Below are positions 1 to 7,282 of a DNA stretch of 40,612 bases, one piece after another (within the stretch, counting starts at the first letter, position 1; each line of letters begins with the position of its first letter). The DNA is from Gammaproteobacteria bacterium (GTDB taxonomy: Bacteria; Pseudomonadota; Gammaproteobacteria; DSM-16500): NCBI GenBank assembly GCA_013286215.1, contig JABDGC010000011.1, forward strand, positions 1 to 40,612. The letters are read 5' to 3'. Under the pieces are notes generated by a model. The model was not told the origin of the DNA. It ran no database searches and saw only the letters and a list, made by a program, of their open reading frames with translations. The position numbers and the translations under genes were made by a program.

Positions 1-1
1 T

Positions 2-463
2 ATGGTGGAAATCACCATCGACGAACAACTTGTCACCCCTGCCGTGGAGCGTCCAGTCATTCATGAATATGAAGAATCACTCGATGCTAAACTACAAGTT
101 TATTCTCTAGAAGAAATCATCGCAGAAAAACTTCGAGCCATTTTGCAAAATCTACAGTTGCTTGAAAGAAAGGGCTGGGTAAGGTCACGAGCACGAGATT
201 ACTATGACCTCTGGCGTATTTTTAACACCTATAAAAATCAATTAAAACTCTCTGAAATTCCCGCATTACTCCAAAAGAAATGCCAGGTGCGTAATGTGAC
301 ATATACTAATGGAGATAATTTTTTTACTAATCACTTGCTGTCTTTGGTTGAGAAAACATGGGAACAATGGCTGGGACCTCTATTACCTGAGCTCCCAGCA
401 TATAAAATGGTTATTGAAGACTTGAAACACCAGGTATCTCTACTCTTAGCCGGAGAAGTCTAA
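2..463 (+). CDS. AbiEii/AbiGii-type nucleotidyltransferase toxin, C-terminal part
   Basis: The visible 153 residues match the C-terminal half of AbiEii/AbiGii nucleotidyltransferase proteins, the toxin half of type IV toxin-antitoxin/abortive-infection pairs. The clue is the motif series YSLEEIIAEKLRAI (about residues 34-47) followed by SRARDYYDLWRIF (about 62-74), the conserved helices after the nucleotidyltransferase core. The catalytic GSxxxxD region would lie upstream, outside the window, so the first ATG is probably internal. The antitoxin partner (AbiEi) usually lies directly upstream and is not visible. The gene ends 2 bp from the convergent integrase gene, inside the same island, which fits a mobile defence cargo. 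Whether the toxin is intact cannot be judged. Confidence 0.75.
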   Translation: MVEITIDEQLVTPAVERPVIHEYEESLDAKLQVYSLEEIIAEKLRAILQNLQLLERKGWVRSRARDYYDLWRIFNTYKNQLKLSEIPALLQKKCQVRNVTYTNGDNFFTNHLLSLVEKTWEQWLGPLLPELPAYKMVIEDLKHQVSLLLAGEV

Positions 464-465
464 TC

Positions 466-1773
466 TCAGGCCACTACTTTCAAGCCTCTTTTTTCTTGGT
501 GAAATTCTATTTTAGCCTCTTTTAATATCCAGATTTCAAATTTGGTGTGCCATGCACGCAACAGGTCCAAGGGACGGCGAATATAATTTTGCTCTCGCAC
601 CCCCTGCGGAGCATGGCCTTGGATTTGAGCAGCGATACCAGCAGGCGTCTCTGTCCATTCGCACAGAGAGGCAAAGCTTCTTCTCAGCCCGTGCAGACTG
701 ATTAGCTCTATTCCAGCAATGGCACACGCTTTATTGTGGGCAATACGTGGGTCAGCCAACCTTCCAGACGAAGAAGTTGAACTAGAAAAAACCCATTCGT
801 TCCTTCTCGGAAGCGCCGACAACAAATGAGAAACATAAGGAGTTAGTGGAATAACGCGCAGACCTTCCACTTTGTCTCGAATGGTTATGCTGTTCCATTG
901 GAAATCCACATCCTGCCAACGCAAAGTAGCCAATTCTTCACGGCGAGAACCGATTAAAAGCAGGGTTTGCAAATAGGCGCTTATGATTATATTGCTGCCT
1001 TGCTTTATCGCAGAAAACCATGCCTCCAATTGCTCACGTTGAAGCACATCATTTTTTGGCTTCGGCTTTCCTAGGTATTCACGCGCTTTTTTGCTTTTAG
1101 CGGGGTTTTCTTTAACAATTTCTTTATACTCAGTGTGTCTTGCGCACCAAAAGAGAAAAGCTTTTAACAAACGCAGTGTCAGACGCGCTCTTGTGGGTCT
1201 TTTGGTTGCCTCTTCCTTTGACCAATCTTCAATGACATCTGAAGTAAGCTCTACCAGACGTTTAGAAGAGAGGCGGACAAGGATTCCTGGCTCGGTAAAT
1301 TCTTTATTGCTTCTTGTGCGCTTAACGCCTCCAATCTGCATAGCGCGAACGTGGTCGTGGTAGTGTAGCTCTGACCAATAGGGCTTTCTTTCGGAAATAT
1401 ACGCTGCCCAGGCAGTGCCCAGGGTTACTGACTCACGGGCTTCCTTAACTGCCACCGCTACAGCCTCAGCTTCTCTGGCAGCTTCTTTATCGGCTTTTAC
1501 TTTTCGAGGGTCAAACCCTTGGTCAACTAAGATTTGCAGCCTACGGGCTTCTGTTTGGGCTTCAGGAATACTCCATGCGCTTACTTTGCCAATCGTCACG
1601 CGCATTGACCGGCCTTTAACCTTTGCCTGAAAGATATAGCGTTTGTCTTTGGAACTAGCCGTTGCCCTCACCCCCAACCCTGGTGCTTCATTGCACCACA
1701 GAAAAGCCTGACTCTTCCCTGGCTCACATTGATGCTTTTCAATCCGTCCGGCGGTTAATTTCACCTTTGCCAT
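466..1773 (-). CDS. Tyrosine recombinase/integrase of a tRNA-targeting island
   Basis: This 435-residue protein has the layout of P4-type/DUF4102 integrases: an N-terminal arm-binding domain (about 1-95, with the LxxxRIEKH start and GLGVRATxSxKDKRYIFQ strand), a SAM-like core-binding domain (about 115-215) and a C-terminal catalytic domain (about 240-410). The catalytic set is visible: R277/R278 in IGSRREELATLRW, H361 and R364 in HGLRRSF, H387 in QGHAPQG, and the nucleophile Y397 in EQNYIRR. Length is normal for the family and no disruption is seen. It is transcribed away from a tRNA 3' fragment at 1941-1985, which I take as its attachment site. It probably catalyses integration and excision of the island that extends left out of the window. 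Confidence 0.92.
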   Translation of the reverse strand: MAKVKLTAGRIEKHQCEPGKSQAFLWCNEAPGLGVRATASSKDKRYIFQAKVKGRSMRVTIGKVSAWSIPEAQTEARRLQILVDQGFDPRKVKADKEAAREAEAVAVAVKEARESVTLGTAWAAYISERKPYWSELHYHDHVRAMQIGGVKRTRSNKEFTEPGILVRLSSKRLVELTSDVIEDWSKEEATKRPTRARLTLRLLKAFLFWCARHTEYKEIVKENPAKSKKAREYLGKPKPKNDVLQREQLEAWFSAIKQGSNIIISAYLQTLLLIGSRREELATLRWQDVDFQWNSITIRDKVEGLRVIPLTPYVSHLLSALPRRNEWVFSSSTSSSGRLADPRIAHNKACAIAGIELISLHGLRRSFASLCEWTETPAGIAAQIQGHAPQGVREQNYIRRPLDLLRAWHTKFEIWILKEAKIEFHQEKRGLKVVA

Positions 1774-1790
1774 GATTTAGACCCCACAAA

Positions 1791-1927
1791 AATTTGTAAC
1801 CGATTTGTAACCCGATTTAGAATATCTTGTGGAATATAAATCAACACTGATAAATGCGCAACTTTTGCAATCTATTGTTTTTTATAATTTTTCATGTATA
1901 TTAACAACATCAATCAACACCAATAAA
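1791..1927. promoter_or_regulatory. Direct repeats between integrase start and att site (possible arm-type sites)
   Basis: Two pairs of short direct repeats lie upstream of the integrase start. ATTTGTAACCGAT begins at 1792 and recurs in slightly changed form at 1803. AATCAACAC followed by an ATAAA tail occurs at 1839-1854 and at 1912-1927. Tyrosine integrases bind repeated arm sites beside the core att site, so these are candidates. The region would also carry the integrase promoter. The 310-bp gap from 1774 to 2083 shows no ORF of note apart from these repeats and the tRNA fragment. Confidence 0.4.
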
Positions 1928-1940
1928 CACCTACTCGCTA

Positions 1941-1985
1941 GGACTCATAATCCCTTGGTCCTAGGTTCAAGTCCTAGTGGGCCCA
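1941..1985 (+). other. att site: 3' fragment of a CAU-anticodon tRNA (tRNA-Ile2-like)
   Basis: The sequence contains an anticodon loop CTCATAA, a perfect T arm (CTAGG-TTCAAGT-CCTAG) and a 3' acceptor strand TGGGCCC plus discriminator A. The matching 5' acceptor strand (GGGCCCA) and the D arm are absent upstream. The outer part of the anticodon stem also fails to pair, so the tRNA homology starts near GGACTCATAATCC. It is therefore a duplicated 3' half, as left when an integrase inserts into a tRNA gene. The CAU anticodon with CTTGGTC and GGTTCAAGTCC fits tRNA-Ile2 better than elongator Met. No CCA is encoded. The orientation places the intact tRNA at the far left end of the island, outside the window. 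Confidence 0.8.
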
Positions 1986-2083
1986 GTTGATTAATAAAGG
2001 AATTTTTTAAGATACTGAATCTGCGTAAAATTCATGTAGAAGCTATGTAGAAGGATTACAGCCTATTTATTGGAGCCCTCATT

Positions 2084-3010
2084 ATGTCACCTGCATTAAA
2101 CCCATCTTTTCCCACCATAGCGTTTGAACCAAAAGTGATACAAGCCGATGACCTTGTGTTCTGGACAGAAAGCTTTGGGGACAAGAAAAATCCCGCCTTA
2201 ATTTTAATTATGGGGAGCGGAGGACAAGGAATCTTGTGGCCTCAACAATTTTGTGAGCAACTTGCAAGCAAAGGTTTTTTTATCATCCGTTATGATCATC
2301 GAGATACAGGCCTTTCTTCATCGATTAACTACCAAAGTTCGCCCTACACCTTACTTGATATGGCCAACGATGTAATCAGTATTATGGATGCTTATTCTCT
2401 CGATAAGGCACATATCGTTGGAGCCTCCATGGGCGGTACAATTGCTATGCTACTCGCCGCATATTATCCCGAACGTATCGCCAATTTAATTCTACTAATG
2501 ACTACCATTGATATGAGGCCCGCGTTTGATGCTTTCACCGGAAAACCATCTAATAGCACTCTTTCTATGCCTGAAGAAACTATTCTTGCCGCAGTAAAAA
2601 ACATTGTAACGCCGCCCAATACTTTGGCAGAAAAAGTAAGCTCTTTTATTGATAGCGCACGAATCAACAGTGGCGGCAAAGTACCTATCGATGAGCCGCT
2701 TTGTCGACAAATAGGATTACAAGTTTTTCTTAGAATGCAAAATCCAGAAGGTGTAAACAACCATTTTCAGGCTGCTCAAGCCTCGCATGATCTAGTCAGT
2801 AAAACTTCAAACAAAATAACAGCTCCCACTTTTATTATACACGGTGATTCCGACCCTGTTTTTCCTGTTGACCACGCTTATGCAACGCAGCAAGCAATTC
2901 AACATTCTCGTTTAGCAATTATTCCTGATCTTGGGCACGGAATAAGCAGCGCTGTTTGGCTTGCGCCTATTATTGATAAAATCGTGGAAGGAACCCATGC
3001 AAATACTTAA
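2084..3010 (+). CDS. Alpha/beta-fold hydrolase (copy 1)
   Basis: A 308-residue alpha/beta hydrolase with a complete catalytic triad: nucleophile Ser115 in GASMGG, Asp257 in HGDSDP, and His285 in LGHGIS. The oxyanion strand (LIMGSGGQG, 41-49) and the YDHRDTGLS segment (70-78) resemble the RdmC/aclacinomycin-methylesterase and enol-lactonase group, so an esterase, lactonase or peroxidase role is likely but the substrate is unknown. GGAGC upstream serves as ribosome binding site. Its 3' end overlaps the SDR gene start by 14 bp, so the two are translationally coupled. A second copy of identical length lies at 8339-9265. Confidence 0.85.
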   Translation: MSPALNPSFPTIAFEPKVIQADDLVFWTESFGDKKNPALILIMGSGGQGILWPQQFCEQLASKGFFIIRYDHRDTGLSSSINYQSSPYTLLDMANDVISIMDAYSLDKAHIVGASMGGTIAMLLAAYYPERIANLILLMTTIDMRPAFDAFTGKPSNSTLSMPEETILAAVKNIVTPPNTLAEKVSSFIDSARINSGGKVPIDEPLCRQIGLQVFLRMQNPEGVNNHFQAAQASHDLVSKTSNKITAPTFIIHGDSDPVFPVDHAYATQQAIQHSRLAIIPDLGHGISSAVWLAPIIDKIVEGTHANT

Positions 3011-3797
3011 GGATTTATTTTCTCTTGAAAATAAAACGGCGCTTATAACGGGAGCAGCAGAAGGGCTGGGACGGCAATTTGCTTTAACACTCGCCGAAGT
3101 TGGCGCCAATTTAATTTTGCTTGATCGACAACAAAAAGCCCTTGAAACTGTAGCAGATAAAGCCCGATCCTTCGGACATACAGTTGAAATACTTTGTCTT
3201 GATCTAATACATTCACAAGACATTCAAGAGACCATGGAAAAAGTTCGCCAAGAGCACGCACCTATTGACATACTGGTTAACAATGCTGCGGTTGGTGGGG
3301 CAAATCCCATAGAATCGACGACCTTTCATCAAGCATTGCAGCATTACCAAGAATACAGCGAAATTAATTTTCGCGCTCCGTGGTTGCTCTCACATATGGT
3401 CGCACAGCAAATGATGCAGCATAAAATAGCAGGTTCCATCATTAATATCGCCAGTGCTTGCGGAGACCGTAGCCCTGGTAAATTTAATGCTATTTACTCA
3501 GCAACAAAAGCCGCCCTTATACAAATGACAAGAAGCATGGCTTTAGAACTTGCCTCCAAAAAAATCCGGGTGAATGCCATTCTTCCTGGCCTTATTAATA
3601 CACCCATGGCCCAAGACATGATCAATTCAAAGAACTTTGATTTTGAAGATGTTATACCACTTGGTTTTATTGCTTTACCAGAAGACCTAAAAGCCACACT
3701 CTTATTGCTTGCTTCAAATAAGGCTTCTGCTTACATCACTGGAAGTCTAATCACTATTGATGGCGGCGCCTCAATAAGCTCGTTATTTAGAAAATAA
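2997..3797 (+). CDS. Short-chain dehydrogenase/reductase (SDR family)
   Basis: From the ATG at 2997 the product is 266 residues, normal for classical SDRs. It shows the NAD(P)-binding TGAAEGLG (18-25), the acidic D43 that ends the second strand (suggesting NAD preference), NNAA (95-98), Asn124, catalytic Ser153, and Tyr167-x-x-x-Lys171. The C-terminal ITGSLITIDGGASI segment is typical. I chose 2997 over an in-frame ATG at 2961 because GGAAGGA lies just upstream and the fold starts normally from there. The start sits inside the end of the hydrolase gene, so the pair forms an operon. The substrate cannot be told from sequence. Confidence 0.88.
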   Translation: MQILKDLFSLENKTALITGAAEGLGRQFALTLAEVGANLILLDRQQKALETVADKARSFGHTVEILCLDLIHSQDIQETMEKVRQEHAPIDILVNNAAVGGANPIESTTFHQALQHYQEYSEINFRAPWLLSHMVAQQMMQHKIAGSIINIASACGDRSPGKFNAIYSATKAALIQMTRSMALELASKKIRVNAILPGLINTPMAQDMINSKNFDFEDVIPLGFIALPEDLKATLLLLASNKASAYITGSLITIDGGASISSLFRK

Positions 3798-3839
3798 CAG
3801 AATATAAAGCCAGATTAGAATTGAGGCATAGAGATTATT

Positions 3840-4343
3840 ATGACAATAAAAAAAGCACCCCCCTCTGATGCGAACACAATTACAAAAATTCATATCGCTT
3901 CTTGGCAAGGAGCTTATCGAGGAATAATACCGGATAATATCTTAGACAACATATCATTTCACATTCGTGAAACAATGTGGAGAGAAGGACTGGAACAAGG
4001 CTGGAATTGTTTTTTATTTGAAGAAATGGGAGAAGTGCTAGGTTTTGTTAGTTATTGCCCCAGCCGAGATGCGGACGCAGACCCTCACTTTACCGCTGAA
4101 ATTGCCGCCATACATATTCACCCAGACCACTGGAGAAAAGGGTTTGGCCGTTTATTATATGAAAAAATATTAGCGGAGGCCAAACAAGCTCAATTTAAAG
4201 AGCTAACCTTATGGTGTCTTGAAGAAAATTACCGAGCAAGGAAATTTTATGAGAATTTGGGGTTTGTTTTAACGCCAGCAATAAAATATGAAGATATGGA
4301 TGGTATTACTCTACCTGAAGTACGATATAGAATGGCCTTATGA
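3840..4343 (+). CDS. GNAT-family N-acetyltransferase
   Basis: A 167-residue GNAT protein. The acetyl-CoA-binding motif A is visible as IHIHPDHWRKGFGRLL (91-106, with RKGFG matching R/QxxGxG/A), and the late ENYRARKFYENLGF segment is the usual motif B. The N-terminal SWQGAYRGIIPD resembles the RimI/YhhY-like small acetyltransferases. The substrate is unknown; nearby APH and beta-lactamase genes raise the possibility of drug modification. The start region CATAGAGATTATTATGAC (3827-3844) recurs exactly ahead of the beta-lactamase gene, and its first 13 codons recur as a fragment at 7243, so a related gene was once present twice. Confidence 0.85.
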   Translation: MTIKKAPPSDANTITKIHIASWQGAYRGIIPDNILDNISFHIRETMWREGLEQGWNCFLFEEMGEVLGFVSYCPSRDADADPHFTAEIAAIHIHPDHWRKGFGRLLYEKILAEAKQAQFKELTLWCLEENYRARKFYENLGFVLTPAIKYEDMDGITLPEVRYRMAL

Positions 4344-4374
4344 ACATGGAAACAGAGGCATTTGCCCAGTTGGC

Positions 4375-4629
4375 GAGAGTCTGTAAATTTCCGTGTGTAA
4401 ACGACCATAATGTAAGATAGCGTCAACTTTTAAGGAACAATAACTATGGTTGTGAAAGTAGAGATAATCGATGAATTACTCAAAGATTGCAAGACTCAAA
4501 AGGATGTTTTTGGCGAAGATGGTGTTTTTAAACAGCTTGTAAAGGCCCTTGCAGAGCGAGCTTAGCACCCACCTCGGCTATGAAAAGCACGAAGCCAAAG
4601 GCAATAACAGTAGCAACTCACGCAAATAA
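4375..4629 (+). mobile_element. IS256-family (mutator-type) insertion sequence remnant
   Basis: An ATG at 4446 opens 39 codons whose product (DELLKDCKTQKDVFGEDGVF, then KQLVKALAERA) matches the N-terminus of IS256-type transposases, ending at a TAG at 4563. After a small deletion and frame change, the same family continues as HLGYEKHEAKGNNSSNSR (4570-4623) and then stops at TAA (4627-4629), where IS256 transposases would go on. GAGAGTCTGTAAATTTCCGT from 4375 looks like the left terminal inverted repeat. The DDE catalytic domain is missing, so the element is dead. It sits between the GNAT gene and a small membrane-protein ORF and probably marks an old rearrangement join. Confidence 0.75.
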
Positions 4630-4960
4630 TTTGGCAAACTCTGTTGAAAAAACCCGAAGACACATTGAGGGTTTTTCACTTATCAGAAAAGAAAATCGTT
4701 TATTGACGGGTTTTGTTGGAACATTAAGCTTTCTCCTTGGACTGGGCCTATTGGTCGGTGGAATTTTACTTGACCCAATTACTTTAGGTGGAAGCACAAC
4801 AATGATTTTAGCTGGAACGGCCATTATATTAGCCTCCTCAGTCTTAATCCTTAAAGCTATAATGCCAGATATAGACAAGCCAAAGAAACTAATCCGTGAA
4901 GAAGAACATTCATGTGAATTTGCAAAATCATTGACAGGTTTAAAAATTTCAGCACGGTAA
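4580..4960 (+). CDS. Small two-segment membrane protein, start uncertain
   Basis: The ORF gives up to 126 residues with two hydrophobic segments (about 47-65 and 73-95) separated by a short DPITLGGST turn, then a charged tail (DIDKPKKLIREEEH). I do not recognise the family. The first ATG lies inside the IS256 remnant read in another frame, so the original start is doubtful. A TTG at 4631, directly after the IS junction, may be closer to the ancestral reading, or the gene may have lost its 5' end when the IS decayed. No clear ribosome binding site is present. Confidence 0.4.
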   Translation: MKSTKPKAITVATHANNLANSVEKTRRHIEGFSLIRKENRLLTGFVGTLSFLLGLGLLVGGILLDPITLGGSTTMILAGTAIILASSVLILKAIMPDIDKPKKLIREEEHSCEFAKSLTGLKISAR

Positions 4961-5242
4961 AAACAACTCCTGAACATTTTTGACTTGCTGCTCTTCGATT
5001 TCACCCTCAGTTCTTAGAAGGTAATCAATATCCCAGCATGAATCTTCAATAGGGATTGTTCCCAAAATGTCTTTATAATTCATACCAATCTCGGCACAAA
5101 ATCGCTCAAAGCCTTTAAATAAAGCTTTTAAAGGTGTCTCTTTTTCATAGTGATTTCAATCCCAGTAAAAACCTGATGTCACATCTTTGGGAGTATACGT
5201 AGGCTTTATTTTATGAGAAAATTCTGTATGACTTATAAACAT
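4949..5242 (-). pseudogene. Interrupted minus-strand ORF, unknown protein
   Basis: Reading the minus strand from an ATG at 5242 gives 28 codons (MFISHTEF..., ending GFYWD) to a TGA at 5158-5156, then 68 more codons in the same frame (NHYEKETPLKALFKGFERFC..., containing CWDIDYLLRTEGEIEEQQ) to a TGA at 4951-4949. The amino-acid composition across the stop looks like one continuous coding sequence, which suggests a gene broken by a point stop. The second half could alternatively be expressed from an internal ATG at 5083. I do not recognise it. It overlaps a small plus-strand ORF at one end. Confidence 0.35.
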
Positions 5243-5398
5243 CTAAAACCAACCATCATCTCTGCTAAAGCATCCTATACCGATGGCCATTTTTTCGAGT
5301 TTTTTAAAACGAAAGAGGAGCTAAAAACAGATGAGCACCCCCACCTTCACCCTATGATTGTTCTTGTCTTTGACTCAAGCAAGAAAGCAGCAGTATGA
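5213..5398 (+). CDS. Small hypothetical protein coupled to the APH-like gene
   Basis: A 61-residue ORF with no family I recognise. It is mixed charged and aromatic (HFFEFFKTKEEL, EHPHLHPMIVLVF) with no signal peptide or membrane segment. Its TGA overlaps the ATG of the following APH-like gene (ATGA, 5395-5398), which suggests translational coupling and is the main reason to list it. It may start at 5213 or at a second ATG at 5228. It may be the remaining tail of a larger lost gene. Confidence 0.4.
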   Translation: MRKFCMTYKHLKPTIISAKASYTDGHFFEFFKTKEELKTDEHPHLHPMIVLVFDSSKKAAV

Positions 5399-6345
5399 AT
5401 AATGCTCATATACTGTGGGCTATCAATGCGTTAAATGACCACAAATATCATATCCACACTCCTATTCCCGAACTGATTCAGAACACTCCATGGTCAGAAA
5501 TTTACCGATTCAAAACCAATCAAGGCTTCGTCTTTTTAAAAAAGACGCCGCCAGGCTTAGCTATCGAACCAAAAATAATTGGTTTTTTGCACAAAGAACT
5601 TCAGGCAAATGTTCCCGCCGTTATCGCGGCCAACCTCGAGCAGCATTGTTTTTTGATGCAAGATGCCGGAATACAACTACATGAGTATTTCAAAGAAAAC
5701 TTCCAAGCTGATATTTTAATTCAGGCTATGCACAATTATTCAACCCTTCAGATAATGACCCCTAGCAGAGTTGGGCTATTCCTTGACATGGGTGTGCCTG
5801 ATTGGCGCTTAGAAAAATTGCCAAAACTATATCAAGACCTCATTTCTCATGAGACTCTTTTGCTTGATGATGGCTTAAATAAGAATGAGTTAATGCGATT
5901 GAAAAACTTAGAGTCAAAATTGCTTTCAATCTGTGATCAATTATCAAGCTATCTAATCAAAGAAACCTTCGGTCATGCCGATTTTCATGACAAAAATATT
6001 TTGATTAATACCAAAACGAGCCAGATCACATTGATCGATTTAGGTGAAGTTGTCATTACTCATCCATTCTTTTCATTTCACAATTGCCTCCATAGGGCAA
6101 AAGAGAACTTTTCATTATCAAATGCGCAGTACCAACAACTACGGCTTGCATGCTTTAAACCTTGGCTTGCACTAGACACAGAAGAACATTTATTCGAAAT
6201 CCTGGAAATTATGCAACAATGCTGGCCCATTCACTCAGTTCTAGGAGAATTCCGTCTCATGAATAGCGTCGACCATGCTGCGTTCCAACAGTTACGCAGA
6301 CAAGGGCGATTAGCAAAATCACTACGCTATTGGATTAATCACTAA
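5395..6345 (+). CDS. Aminoglycoside/choline kinase-like phosphotransferase (APH family)
   Basis: The 316-residue protein has the APH/choline-kinase fold. The catalytic loop is HADFHDKN (H194, catalytic Asp196, metal-binding Asn201), and the metal-binding DFG equivalent is IDLGE with Asp215. The N-lobe carries a strand with lysines (VFLKK, 46-50) that could contact ATP. Family members phosphorylate aminoglycosides, macrolides, choline, homoserine or sugars; substrate cannot be assigned here. The neighbouring beta-lactamase and GNAT genes make a resistance role thinkable, but APH-fold kinases are common in Legionellales for other reasons. Its start overlaps the preceding small ORF by 4 bp. Confidence 0.8.
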   Translation: MNNAHILWAINALNDHKYHIHTPIPELIQNTPWSEIYRFKTNQGFVFLKKTPPGLAIEPKIIGFLHKELQANVPAVIAANLEQHCFLMQDAGIQLHEYFKENFQADILIQAMHNYSTLQIMTPSRVGLFLDMGVPDWRLEKLPKLYQDLISHETLLLDDGLNKNELMRLKNLESKLLSICDQLSSYLIKETFGHADFHDKNILINTKTSQITLIDLGEVVITHPFFSFHNCLHRAKENFSLSNAQYQQLRLACFKPWLALDTEEHLFEILEIMQQCWPIHSVLGEFRLMNSVDHAAFQQLRRQGRLAKSLRYWINH

Positions 6346-6359
6346 ACATAGAGATTATT

Positions 6360-6395
6360 ATGACCGCTCTAACCAATAAGAGCCTATCCGTATGA
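6360..6395 (+). CDS. 11-codon upstream ORF coupled to the beta-lactamase gene
   Basis: The ATG at 6360 lies in CATAGAGATTATTATGAC (6347-6364), an exact 18-bp match to the start region of the GNAT gene at 3827-3844. It opens the reading frame MTALTNKSLSV, whose TGA (6393-6395) overlaps the beta-lactamase ATG (6392-6394) as ATGA. This arrangement could couple translation of the beta-lactamase to a borrowed initiation region. It may equally be a passive leftover of recombination. No ribosomal-stall motif is evident. Confidence 0.4.
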   Translation: MTALTNKSLSV

Positions 6396-7246
6396 AGAAA
6401 ATAGCATATTTAATTGCAATAACTTTTTTATCTGCCCGTTTATGTTTTGCCTATCCCATGCCGAAACCTTTTCCTCCGTTTCGGATTGCTGGAAATTTAT
6501 ATTATATCGGCACTGACGATCTTGCCAGTTACTTAATCGTAACGCCACAAGGAAACATCCTGATCAACAGTGATCTTGAGGCAAATGTTCCCATGATTAA
6601 GGCCAGTATAGAAAAATTGGGATTTAAATATAGCGACACTAAAATCCTTCTCATCAGCCATGCGCATTTAGATCACGCCGCTGGCAGTAAGCTAATTCAA
6701 CAGGAAACACAGGCAAAATATATGGTGATGGATGCTGACGCCCCTCTTGTTCAGTCTGGTGGTAAATCTGACTTTCATTATGCCAACGATCCTGACATGT
6801 ACTTTCCTCCAAGCACAGTAGATAGAGTTCTTCATGATGGCGATCAAGTAAAATTAGGCGGAACCGTGCTAACCGCCCATTTGACAGCAGGCCACACCAA
6901 GGGATGCACAACATGGACAATGCAAGTGACAGATCATAGCAAGACCTATCAGGTGGTAATCGTAGGCAGCCTTAACGTCAACCCAGGGTATAAATTGACT
7001 CACAATAAAGCCTATCCACATATTGCCCTAGATTATGAACATGCTATAAAAAAGCTAAAATCACTGCCTTGCGATATTTTTTTGGGCGCACATGCTATCT
7101 ACTTTGACCTTCAAAAGAAATACTCTTTGTTGAATACCAATGCGAATAATCCCTTTCTTGACCTTACAGGATATAAAAAGCATATTGCTCAAAAAGAACA
7201 GGAATTCTATGAAGAGCTTAAAAAACAAGAGGCCGCTTCAATATGA
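6392..7246 (+). CDS. Subclass B3 metallo-beta-lactamase, FEZ-1-like
   Basis: A 284-residue protein with a signal peptide (about 1-20, cleavage after LCFA) and a full set of B3 zinc ligands: H90, H92, D94 and H95 in SHAHLDHAAG, H168 in AGHTKGCTTW, and H234 in GAHAIYF. The mature start (YPMPKPFPPFRIAGNLYY) and stretches such as DDLASYLIVTPQGNILINSD are nearly the same, from memory, as FEZ-1 of Legionella gormanii. It should hydrolyse cephalosporins, and carbapenems to some degree, in the periplasm. Differences from FEZ-1 near the last histidine (GAHAIYF instead of GSHAGMF) could affect activity. It follows a tiny overlapping ORF and is itself overlapped by a GNAT gene scrap at its stop codon. 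Confidence 0.92.
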   Translation: MKKIAYLIAITFLSARLCFAYPMPKPFPPFRIAGNLYYIGTDDLASYLIVTPQGNILINSDLEANVPMIKASIEKLGFKYSDTKILLISHAHLDHAAGSKLIQQETQAKYMVMDADAPLVQSGGKSDFHYANDPDMYFPPSTVDRVLHDGDQVKLGGTVLTAHLTAGHTKGCTTWTMQVTDHSKTYQVVIVGSLNVNPGYKLTHNKAYPHIALDYEHAIKKLKSLPCDIFLGAHAIYFDLQKKYSLLNTNANNPFLDLTGYKKHIAQKEQEFYEELKKQEAASI

Positions 7247-7282
7247 TAATAAAAAAAGCCGCCCCATCTGACGCAAACACAC
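7243..7282 (+). pseudogene. 5' scrap of a second GNAT gene
   Basis: The first 13 codons read MIIKKAAPSDANT, against MTIKKAPPSDANT at the start of the GNAT gene at 3840. After that the similarity stops abruptly and integrase-derived sequence begins on the other strand. The ATG overlaps the beta-lactamase TGA (ATGA), so the lost gene was probably translated together with the beta-lactamase. The remaining frame closes after 23 codons and is unlikely to be functional. Confidence 0.7.

Noticed and set aside
1941-1985. Functional tRNA gene
   Set aside because: The 5' acceptor strand and D arm are missing, and the anticodon stem does not pair fully.
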